Assembly (NCBI GenBank): GCA_016787065.1
Contig: JAEUVD010000024.1
Location: forward strand, 1 to 61,199
Length of the DNA stretch: 61,199 bases
Source: Chitinophagaceae bacterium
Lineage (GTDB): Bacteria > Bacteroidota > Bacteroidia > Chitinophagales > Chitinophagaceae
Direction: 5' to 3'
The notes under the pieces are model-generated. The model saw only the letters and a list, made by a program, of their open reading frames with translations, was not told the origin of the DNA and searched no databases. Both the position numbers and the translations under genes were made by a program. Positions 1 to 9,000 of the stretch are shown one piece after another (the first letter of the stretch is position 1; the number at the start of each line of letters is the position of its first letter).

Positions 1-1
1 A

Positions 2-2632
2 CAAGCACATCTCACGCAATGGTTAGAAGACCCGGATAACTATTACAAGCAAACTAGAAGCAATTATAAAAAGGGTGATTTAAAACAAAAAGCATACGAT
101 GAAGAAGTAAAACGAATGCAATTGTTAGAAGCCGCTCTCGACGTGTTTGATGAATACCAAAATCGAATGCTGGAACAGAATCGGTACGATTTTGAGGATA
201 TGATTAACTGGGTTATTAAAGCCTTAGAAGAACATGAATTTTTATTAGCTGATCTGAAGGAAAAGTATCAGTTTATTTTAGTGGATGAATTTCAAGATAC
301 CAGTGGAACACAAAATCGCTTAGTGGAGTTATTATGTTTAAACGAAGAACAACCGAATATTTTTGTGGTAGGGGATGATGATCAATCGATCTATCGTTTT
401 CAGGGAGCTAATGTTGAAAATATCGAAGCCTTCCGAAGCTATTATGCCAACATGCTCAAAAAGGTTGTTCTGAAGAATAACTATCGAAGTATTCCTTCCG
501 TGCTTGAAGCTTCACAACATGTAATCCGAAATAACAAGGAACGACTTTCCAATAAAGATGTTGATTTTACCAAAGAGTTGCAAGCAGCTCATCCTATGCG
601 AGCATTATTGCTACATCCACCGGTGTTGCATGTTTATGAAAATCAGTTTCAGGAAATTTGTGGTGTTACAGAACAAATTCATGCATTATTGGTTTCGGGC
701 GTAATGCCACATCGAATCGCCGTTTTATATAAAGAGAATAAAATTGGTGATCAACTCATCAACTTTTTCAAACATAAAAACATACCCTATTATTCAAAAC
801 GAAAAGAGAATTTATTTCAGATTCCTTTGGCGAAGAAATTGCTAACGGTATTACGTTATATAGCCGCTGAAGTGCACATACCATACAGCGGCGATGAACT
901 TCTTTTTGAAATACTGCACTACGATATTTACCATATTCCGGCTATTGAAATTGCGCGCGCCTCTGTTAAAGTAAATGATCTGCGCTATGAGTCTAAAGTT
1001 TCATTACGACAATATTTTCAAGATTGGATTCATACCAAAAACAGAACACTGTTTGATGAACGACCCCACGAAGGCTTGGTTCATATTACATCGCATATCG
1101 AAAAGTGGATCAAAGAAAGTTTCAATACCACCGTTATTCAGCTCGTGGAGGATATCATGACGGAAGGCGGTTTTCTGCAATATGCCTTGAAGGATGCCCA
1201 TGAGAAAGCATATCATTTAGAAGTACTACGCGCCCTAATGGATTTTGTGAAAGAAGAAATGCAACGCCATCCGAATCATAGTTTGGAGCAGTTCTTAACA
1301 GTAGTTGATTTAATGGAAAGTCAGGATATCGAAATTCCGCTTTACCGTGTTTTTGGCACCGATACCGGTGTGAATCTTACCACCATTCATGGCTCAAAAG
1401 GACTGGAATATTTATATGTTTTTCTAGTTCAATGTACGGCTTCCGGTTGGGAATCGAAAAAGGTAAATAACAATGGTTTTAAATTGCCTTCTACTTTGTT
1501 TCAAACTATTTCGAATCATTCCGAAGATCAAAAACTCGAAGAGCAACGCAGGTTATTTTTTGTTGCACTTACCCGAGCGGAAGAGCATTTAGTTATTTCC
1601 TGGAGTAAATATGATGATAAACAAAAAGCATTAGAACCATCACAATTCATTGCTGAAATTCGAGAGAAAATGCCTTTGGAAGTTCAACCGTTCACCCTTT
1701 CGTCTGCACAGCTAGAACATTATTTGGAATTGTATTTATTACAAGATAAACGACCTGTGTTGCCTGAAGGTGAACGAGATTTTATTCGTCCGTTGTTAGA
1801 ACGTTTTGAGATGAACGCCACAGCATTGAATAATTATTTGAAATGCCCCTTGCGATTTTATTATCAGAATCTTATTCGTGTTCCATCCGGAAAAAATGAA
1901 AATACCGAGTTTGGTAGCGCAGTACATTTTGCCTTGGAAAAATTATTTACGAAAAGAAAAGAAAATAAGGATGTATTTCCTCCGCTTACGGTATTCATTC
2001 AGGATTTTAATTGGTATATGAATAAACATCGAGAGAGCTTCACCCGAGAGGCTTATGCACGAAGAAAAGAATATGGTGAGAAAATTTTATCCGCTTTGTA
2101 TGAAAAATGGATGGATGAATGGAATAAAAATAAGGTGGTTGTAGTAGAGCGAATTTTCAAAGGGGTGGTTGTAAATGGTGTACCGTTAAAAGGACAAATT
2201 GATAAAATTGAATTTAATGGTAATCAGGTTATCGTAGTAGATTATAAAACCGGTAATTTTAAATATGCCAAGGATAAATTGAAACCACCATCGGCCAAGG
2301 ATCCGTTAGGGGGCGAATACTGGCGACAAGGGCTATTCTATAAATTATTAATCGATCATGTAAAAACGAATACCTGGATGGTTGAAAAAACCATGTTTCA
2401 GTTTGTTGAACCAGATGATGAGGGTGTATATCGGTATGAGCCTGTTCTTCCCAATCCCGATGATCTTCAAACGGTGCGTGATCAAATTATTTCAACTTGG
2501 GAAAAAATTCAGAACCATGATTTTTATACCGGTTGCGGCAAGGAGGATTGTCATTGGTGCAATTTTGTAAAGGATCATAAGCAGTTTGTTGATTTAAAAG
2601 AAGCGGTGCAAATAGAAGAGTGGGAGGAGTAA
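2..2632 (+). CDS. UvrD/PcrA-type DNA helicase with C-terminal Fe-S nuclease domain (5' end missing)
   Basis: The frame is open to the left edge, so the Walker A part of the N-terminus lies outside the window. Superfamily 1A helicase motifs follow in order: Walker B VDEFQDT (about 281-301), GDDDQSIYRFQGAN (371-412), NNYRS (about 478-492), HGSKGLEY (about 1388-1411) and VALTRAEEHL (about 1562-1590). The C-terminal third looks like a PD-(D/E)XK nuclease of the AddB/RecB type: YLKCPLRFYY near 1840, then QIDK and VVDYKTG (about 2196-2255), then C-x4-C-x2-C at 2534-2560. One early cysteine plus three late ones is the pattern of the AddB iron-sulphur clasp. Such proteins unwind and resect DNA ends in recombinational repair. 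Family membership is clear; whether it acts alone or with a partner cannot be told here. It is followed on the same strand by an unrelated sensor kinase. Confidence 0.9.
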   Translation, partial: QAHLTQWLEDPDNYYKQTRSNYKKGDLKQKAYDEEVKRMQLLEAALDVFDEYQNRMLEQNRYDFEDMINWVIKALEEHEFLLADLKEKYQFILVDEFQDTSGTQNRLVELLCLNEEQPNIFVVGDDDQSIYRFQGANVENIEAFRSYYANMLKKVVLKNNYRSIPSVLEASQHVIRNNKERLSNKDVDFTKELQAAHPMRALLLHPPVLHVYENQFQEICGVTEQIHALLVSGVMPHRIAVLYKENKIGDQLINFFKHKNIPYYSKRKENLFQIPLAKKLLTVLRYIAAEVHIPYSGDELLFEILHYDIYHIPAIEIARASVKVNDLRYESKVSLRQYFQDWIHTKNRTLFDERPHEGLVHITSHIEKWIKESFNTTVIQLVEDIMTEGGFLQYALKDAHEKAYHLEVLRALMDFVKEEMQRHPNHSLEQFLTVVDLMESQDIEIPLYRVFGTDTGVNLTTIHGSKGLEYLYVFLVQCTASGWESKKVNNNGFKLPSTLFQTISNHSEDQKLEEQRRLFFVALTRAEEHLVISWSKYDDKQKALEPSQFIAEIREKMPLEVQPFTLSSAQLEHYLELYLLQDKRPVLPEGERDFIRPLLERFEMNATALNNYLKCPLRFYYQNLIRVPSGKNENTEFGSAVHFALEKLFTKRKENKDVFPPLTVFIQDFNWYMNKHRESFTREAYARRKEYGEKILSALYEKWMDEWNKNKVVVVERIFKGVVVNGVPLKGQIDKIEFNGNQVIVVDYKTGNFKYAKDKLKPPSAKDPLGGEYWRQGLFYKLLIDHVKTNTWMVEKTMFQFVEPDDEGVYRYEPVLPNPDDLQTVRDQIISTWEKIQNHDFYTGCGKEDCHWCNFVKDHKQFVDLKEAVQIEEWEE

Positions 2633-2718
2633 AACAAGAAAACAAAAAAGAAAGGATGTATTTGGGGTGGAATGGATCATGGCCTTTTCATTCGAAATGG
2701 AAATCTGTACATTTGAAT

Positions 2719-5025
2719 ATGAACCCAATCAACATAACTCATAGGCTTAGCGAATTAGGTTTAAAGAAGGATTTGAAATTTCTTTTATTAGCATTTCTTT
2801 TTTCGGTTTTCTTTAAGAATCAAGCCTGCGCTCAATCGAATGAAACGTATGTGAAAGCGTTCTATAAAAGTTCAACTTCTTCGTCGTTACGTTTACAGCA
2901 ATTAGATAAGATCACTTGGAGTACGCTGCGGTTATCTAAGGATTCTATGCGCAGTTTGTTGACAGACGGAATTCAATTGGCTAAACAACTGCAGCGAATG
3001 GATGCAGAAATTAAATTAACCTTGCTTTCATTCGAATTAGTTCAAGAGCTACCGGTTAAGGATAGCAGCATACTTTTAAATTATATTCAACTAGCTAAGA
3101 AAAATAAGCTTGACTCACTTCACATTGGAGCTCAATTATGGTTAGCTCGATTGTATGAATCTGATAATAACATTCAAGGTGCAGAGGAGGTGCTCAACAA
3201 GCTTCTTCAAAACAAAGAAAATAAACTAACATCTTATCCGAAATACCAATCCAAGGTATATGTGGAAAAAGGAATTCTCTTCGAACAAAAACAAGATTAT
3301 GAAAATGCACTCAAGATGTATTCGGAATCGCTTCGATTAAATGAAGGTAGAAAGGATACCTTCATGGCTTGTTCCGACTTGCTGAACATCGCGCGAAATT
3401 ATTTAGTGTTGAATAAGGAAGCGGAGTTCAAAAAGTATAATTCGCAAGCTTTGCAATGGGCTAAACGAAGCGGTTCAGGCTTATTTGAAATCAATGCCTA
3501 TATCAGTTTTGCAAATTCATTTGGTGCTAAAGGACAGTTTGATTCCTGCATAGTGTATGCGATGCAAGCCGAACAATTGGCAAAGAAAATTCACAGTGAG
3601 CGTTTTGAAATGGAAACCAACGACATTATTGCAGCATGCTATATGAGTTTGAAAAATCCACAACGAGCGATTCCTTATCAGCTGCGAGCTTTTGAGTTAT
3701 CTACCCTCGATTATATAAAAAATCCAATGGCGCTCAATGTGGGTTTGTGTTATATTGATTTAGGCAATTATTCCCTAGCAGAAAAATACTACAAGATAGC
3801 CCTTACGTTAAGTTCTCAACTCGGTAATGGAGCGCAAGCCAATACATACAATCATTTAGGTTTTTTAGCGATCAAACAAAAACGAATGCAAGAAGCACTT
3901 ACTTATTTTCTTTCTGCGCAGCAAAAAGAAAATGACGTGGAGGAGAAGCAATTGGAAATTGAAACGAAGCGCGGTTTGGCTATTGCCTATCAACTGCATG
4001 GTGAAAGTGAAAAATCAAATCAACTTCTTGCGGAAGTACTACCCCTGGTTACGGATATTAAAAATAAAGTGGAGTTGTATACTTGTCGGGCTGCGAATTT
4101 TATCAAAATAAATCAATACGCGGAAGCTTGCAAAGAATACAAAGCGATCATTAAATATAAAGACAGTTTAGCCGATCAAAGTGATAAAGAATTAACAGAG
4201 AGTGTGCTTGCAAAATATAGTGTGGATAAGGCGGAAGGCATAGCGCGTATGGCCGTGTTGGAAAAAGAAAATGCCTCCTTAAATGCTGCGAAGCAAAAAC
4301 GCATGAAGCAATTTGGGTTTTTATTATTTGGTTTAAGTATGGCCTTGCTACTACTCAGTGTGTATGGCTATGTGAAAATAAAAAATGCAAAGAACAAAAT
4401 AGCACACCAAAATGAGCAATTGAACCGTATGGTGGAAGAGAAGGAAATGCTCATGCGTGAAATTCATCATCGCGTAAAAAATAATTTACAGGTGATGAGC
4501 GGATTGTTGCAACTGCAATCGAATGCCACAAGCAGTGATGATCTGAAAAATAGTTTAGCGCAAAGTCAGAAACGCATTACCTCGATAGCAGCGATTCATG
4601 AATTGTTATATTCTAATCATCATGTGCAGCAGGTGGATATGCAGGCTTATTTCGAAAAAATTATTGTACAAACTATTCAAATTCATGATGAGCACGTACA
4701 GTATGCGTTAGACACTCATCAACTAAGCTTAGACATGGATAAGGCCATACCCTTAGGTTTACTATTGAATGAGTTAGTTACGAATAGCTTTAAACATGCC
4801 TTTGTTAATCATGATTCGGCATCCATTTCAGTGTTATTGAAGGCATCCGATCAAAAGACCTATGCCTATTGTTTGCAATATCAAGATAATGGTAAATTAG
4901 CGTTTGCAAATTTATCTAAGCAACAATCGCTTGGGGTACGCATTATTAGTATGATGGCAGAGCAATTACAAGGCGAACTTTCTTTTTCTTTTGAGAACGG
5001 TGCGAAGTATGCCTTGTATTTTTAA
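2719..5025 (+). CDS. TPR-domain sensor histidine kinase (HisKA_2/HWE type)
   Basis: About 768 residues. A signal or anchor segment (KFLLLAFLFSVFF, then ACAQ) precedes an alpha-helical TPR region (about 2950-4240), a transmembrane helix at 4312-4377 (FGFLLFGLSMALLLLSVYGY), a short coiled coil, and a cytoplasmic kinase core. The dimerisation box MREIHHRVKNNLQ (His codons 4465-4470) is the HisKA_2 signature, and NELVTNSFKHAF (from 4768) is the ATPase N box. The glycine-rich ATP loops are hard to see, as is common in this family. I chose the ATG at 2719 because it puts the signal segment near the N-terminus; in-frame ATGs at 2620 (overlapping the helicase stop) and 2656 are alternatives. It should autophosphorylate and pass phosphate to the LytTR regulator starting 83 bp downstream. 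The stimulus is unknown. Confidence 0.88.
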   Translation: MNPINITHRLSELGLKKDLKFLLLAFLFSVFFKNQACAQSNETYVKAFYKSSTSSSLRLQQLDKITWSTLRLSKDSMRSLLTDGIQLAKQLQRMDAEIKLTLLSFELVQELPVKDSSILLNYIQLAKKNKLDSLHIGAQLWLARLYESDNNIQGAEEVLNKLLQNKENKLTSYPKYQSKVYVEKGILFEQKQDYENALKMYSESLRLNEGRKDTFMACSDLLNIARNYLVLNKEAEFKKYNSQALQWAKRSGSGLFEINAYISFANSFGAKGQFDSCIVYAMQAEQLAKKIHSERFEMETNDIIAACYMSLKNPQRAIPYQLRAFELSTLDYIKNPMALNVGLCYIDLGNYSLAEKYYKIALTLSSQLGNGAQANTYNHLGFLAIKQKRMQEALTYFLSAQQKENDVEEKQLEIETKRGLAIAYQLHGESEKSNQLLAEVLPLVTDIKNKVELYTCRAANFIKINQYAEACKEYKAIIKYKDSLADQSDKELTESVLAKYSVDKAEGIARMAVLEKENASLNAAKQKRMKQFGFLLFGLSMALLLLSVYGYVKIKNAKNKIAHQNEQLNRMVEEKEMLMREIHHRVKNNLQVMSGLLQLQSNATSSDDLKNSLAQSQKRITSIAAIHELLYSNHHVQQVDMQAYFEKIIVQTIQIHDEHVQYALDTHQLSLDMDKAIPLGLLLNELVTNSFKHAFVNHDSASISVLLKASDQKTYAYCLQYQDNGKLAFANLSKQQSLGVRIISMMAEQLQGELSFSFENGAKYALYF

Positions 5026-5108
5026 TCGGATGTATCTTACACCCATGAATTGGTTTCTTACGAACATTTCTCATTTACTACAGACAACAAAAATTCATCT
5101 TTGAAAAT

Positions 5109-5846
5109 ATGGCAACAAAGGCAATCCGAATTTATCTGGTAGAAGATGAAATTATTGCAAGGGAAGCCTTGAAGGAATGTTTACTTTCTTTTGGCTATGA
5201 AGTTTGCGGTGCACAGAGTACAGCCGTTAAGGCATTTGATGAAATACAACAACTGCAACCTGATTTGATTTTTTTAGATATTCATTTAAAGGGAGAGCAG
5301 AATGGTATTTGGTTAGGCGCACAACTCCACATTCCTTTCATTTATTTAACGGCTTTTAATGATGCTAAAACTATTGAAGAGGCGGCTCATACCAAACCAG
5401 CAGCTTATTTAATTAAACCCTTTCAGCATCAACAAGTGTTTGCTGCGGTGTCGGTGGCGATGTCGTTATTTGAAAAGAGTGAACCGCAAGCATCAGAAGA
5501 AGTAAATGATTTGAACAATCATTACAATCTACATGGAGAGCTTGTCATTAAAGATGGTTATACGCATTACAAAATTCAATGGCAGAGTATTTTATATATC
5601 AAAACTATCGACAAGTACATCTATGTGCATACCGCGGAGAAGCGCTATGTATTGCGCACTTCGCTTACACAGTTTTTGGAAGAATATCAGTTAAGGCAGT
5701 TTATTCGTATCCATAAATCCTATGCGGTGAATAAACAACATGTGCTTTCATTTACTGCTGACCATGTAAAGCTTGCACAAGAGGAGTTGCCTTTATCGAG
5801 AGCGTATAAAAAGGATTTTCTTGTTCAAATGCAAGTTGGAAAATAA
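5109..5846 (+). CDS. LytTR-family response regulator 1
   Basis: 245 residues. The N-terminal receiver domain has all the usual residues: acidic pair E12/D13, phosphoacceptor D57 in LIFLDIHL, T81 in YLTAFND and K103 in YLIKPF. The C-terminal LytTR DNA-binding domain covers about residues 140-240 and contains the typical ILYIKTIDKYIYVH and FIRIHKSYAVN stretches. It lies 83 bp after the TPR kinase and 167 bp before the LamG/GEVED giant gene, so the three probably form a regulatory unit. Direct repeats with a 21-bp period begin 55 bp past its stop and are a plausible target. LytTR proteins usually activate transcription by binding paired direct repeats; the target here is inferred. Confidence 0.93.
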   Translation: MATKAIRIYLVEDEIIAREALKECLLSFGYEVCGAQSTAVKAFDEIQQLQPDLIFLDIHLKGEQNGIWLGAQLHIPFIYLTAFNDAKTIEEAAHTKPAAYLIKPFQHQQVFAAVSVAMSLFEKSEPQASEEVNDLNNHYNLHGELVIKDGYTHYKIQWQSILYIKTIDKYIYVHTAEKRYVLRTSLTQFLEEYQLRQFIRIHKSYAVNKQHVLSFTADHVKLAQEELPLSRAYKKDFLVQMQVGK

Positions 5847-5900
5847 TAAAGCGTACAACCATTTCATTTTTTTTATGTTGAATTAACCCCGTCTATTAAT

Positions 5901-5932
5901 TGCATTTCACGACCTCAAAAATGCATCTCACG
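5901..5932 (+). promoter_or_regulatory. Candidate LytTR operator: 11-bp direct repeat with 21-bp period
   Basis: TGCATTTCACG at 5901-5911 recurs as TGCATCTCACG at 5922-5932, with one mismatch and a spacing of 21 bp, two helical turns. Both copies are followed by a run of A. Paired direct repeats at this spacing are how known LytTR domains bind DNA. The site sits between response regulator 1 and the giant gene starting at 6014. Function is inferred from geometry and position only. Confidence 0.4.
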
Positions 5933-6013
5933 GACATTCAAAAAATTACCTTTTTAGCGCTGTGTACTTTGCACTCGAAAGCAAGTTTTCTCCTTAAACC
6001 AAAAAAATTGAAC

Positions 6014-9000
6014 ATGAAAAAGATATTTCACTTTATTCTTTACACCCTTTGCATTATGGTTCTTCATACCCACTTCGCATCGGCTCAAACAGGCGCTTCC
6101 TTGTTATTTAAAACCGGCGATTACGTTACAGTGGATACCTCACTTGGAAATTTTTCAACGCAAAATTTTACGATTGAAACTTGGTTCAAGGTTTCGAATA
6201 GCAATAATATGACACTTTTAACCAAACGTCCGGTATGTGCGCATAGTAACTTTTGGTCGTTGAGTATTGTTTCAGGCAAACTTGTTTTTGAAGTGGATGA
6301 AAACACCGCAGGATTGAATTACAATAATCTCTATTCCGTATCTACTATCACTCCGGGTACTTGGTATCATGTGGCGGTAACACGCTCCGGACTTACCTTG
6401 AAAATTTACGTGAATGGTGTGTTCGAGTCGAGTGTAACGCAAACAAATATCACGAACTTGATTAATTCAGCTTATCTGCAATTCGGACAAGGGCCATGCA
6501 GTTCCTTTATCGGACAACTGGATGAAACACGTTTTTGGAGTCGAGCCTTATCGTCCTGTGAAATAAATTCCTTACGTAATTGTGAAATAGCCACTTCCTT
6601 CAATGGCTTACTGGCCAACTATCATTACAATCAGGGAAGTGCAGGGGCTAGTAATCCAACCATGAATTATGTATTAGATGCTACGGGAAATTCGCATACC
6701 GCTTATCTCAATAATTTTACTTTAAGTGGATCGACTTCGAATTGGGTAGCGAATGGAGCGGTTGTTTCCGGACAAAGCTATACGAATAACATGTCCAATG
6801 TTCCTCGAGCCTATATCACCAATCAAAACAACTCGAATGTAGTAGTGTACGATTTAAATACAAATACAGAGATAGCCAAAGTGAATATTGGTACCGGTGG
6901 CTATGGTGTTGTCTGTACGCCAACTGGTGAATCTGTTTATGTTTCCAATGTAACGAGCAATAAAATCTGCATTATCGACGCATTTACACATACCTTGAAA
7001 GCTCAAGTTTCAGTGGGTCTCTTTCCGTATGGATTATGTATAAAACCCGATGGAAGCAGAGTATATAGCTTCAACTCACAAAGCAATTCGATTAGCGTAA
7101 TTAATACCAGCACGAATACCGTGTTAACAACGATACCTTGTAATGGAGCTCCTTTTTATGGAGCCTGCTCTCCCAACGGTCAGTTTCTTTATGTGAGTCG
7201 TTCTGATTTAAATGCCATAGCTGTAATTAATACCATTACGAATACGATTGTTGCTAACATCAACGTGGGTAACGCGCCAAGGGGTATCGCGGTAAGTCCG
7301 GATGGAACGAAAATTTACGTTTGTAATTCTTCGAGTGCTTCGGTAAGTGTAATACAGGCATCCACGAATACGGTTATTGCAACGATTCCGGTTGGAAATA
7401 CACCGGTAGGGGTAAATGTTTCACCCTTGGGAGACCATGTTTTAGTGAGTAATATCAACAGCGGCACAGTAAGTAAAATCAATGCAAGTACCAATACGGT
7501 AAGTGCAACCTATACGGTAGGTACAACCCCTCGTGGTATTTCATTTTCACAAGATGGAAAGAAAGCCTATGTATCCAATGCCGGTTCAAATAACCTAAGT
7601 GAAATCAATTTAGCTACAAATGCGGTAAGTATCTTACCCAATGTGATTAACGTTTCAGGTAATTCCAGTATTGGTCAATTTGTACGTTATGGCCGAGCCG
7701 TTCTGCCGGTAACCGCATGCATTCAGTATGAATTTGGTGGAAATACCTTAACTACTTCGGGTTTATATTCTGCCAATTTTAATGCTACGCATGGATGTGA
7801 TTCAACACAAACTATTAATCTACAAATTACGCAGAATACAATGGCAACACCTAGCATTAGCCTGTTTGATTCAACGATCTGTTCAGGTGAATCAGTGAGT
7901 ATGATTGTAAATTCAAATTATTGTATCCCAACGTTAGGTGTTACCGGCAATACCAACGGTTACATCCATGAATTTGAATTTAACTATCAACTTATTAATT
8001 CGAGTGGTGACGGTGATTATACGTTCTATCCGTTAAATATCAATGCAATCGCCGACAGTCACTATGTCGTGCACTTAACCTCCGGTGGATCGCAGCAGTA
8101 TTTTGCAGCTTATATCGACTACAACGGAGACGGTGATTTCCTCGATGCTAACGAGCTCATTGGAAGTACCAATTCATTGGGTTCTAACATCAATATGTTA
8201 TTTGCAATACCCGCCAATGCAAAAAATGGTGTTACACGATTGCGTTTGTTAAGTGGTTCGGGGAGTGTGCCTCTTGCTTCGAATGCATGTTCTTATTCGG
8301 GTGCAGGTGAATATGAAGATTATCCTATTACGATTTCAGGTGGAGCAACTGGAAATACAACGTCTTGGTCGCCCTCTACTTTTTTAAATGCCACCAATCA
8401 AGCCATTGTATCGGCCTCTAACATAACGGCTACAACAACCTATACCGTTACTGTGAGTGAGAATGCAGCTTGTACCAAAACAGCAACCAAAACAATTTTG
8501 GTAAATCCGCAACCTTCTATTACTATCCTCACTTCTTCGAATGAAGTATGCACTGGAGGCTCGCTGCAATTGAAAGCGGTTACTTCTCCTATCTGTACGC
8601 CAACGTTAGGATTACCGGGTAATACGTTAGACTATATCAGTAATTTTAATTTTGATAATCAGATCATTAATTCAAGTGGCGATGGTGATTATAGTTTCTT
8701 TCCTTTAACCGCCAATGTGAACGCCGGTAGCACATACAACTTCAGCATGAGCGCAGGGAGTTTTATTCAATATTTCGCCCTTTTTGTAGATTACAATCAA
8801 GACGGAGATTTTAACGACGCCAATGAATTTGTTTGGAATACAAACAACTATAACAGCTCCGGAAGTGGTAACATTAATATTCCGCTGAATGCCTTCAATG
8901 GAATTACTCGTTTGCGTGTTATGAGTTGTTATGGGCAAGCACCGAACCCGTCTAATTCCTGTTCCTTTCCACTATATGGAGAGTATGAAGATTATCTACT

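Noticed and set aside
2708..2715. TACATTTG as a promoter for the first sensor kinase
   Set aside because: It ends 3 bp before the chosen ATG and has no -33 box; transcription would begin inside the coding start.
5900..6013. Upstream start of the 1687-residue giant protein
   Set aside because: It would bury a good signal peptide that begins at the ATG at 6014, and it covers the 21-bp direct repeats.
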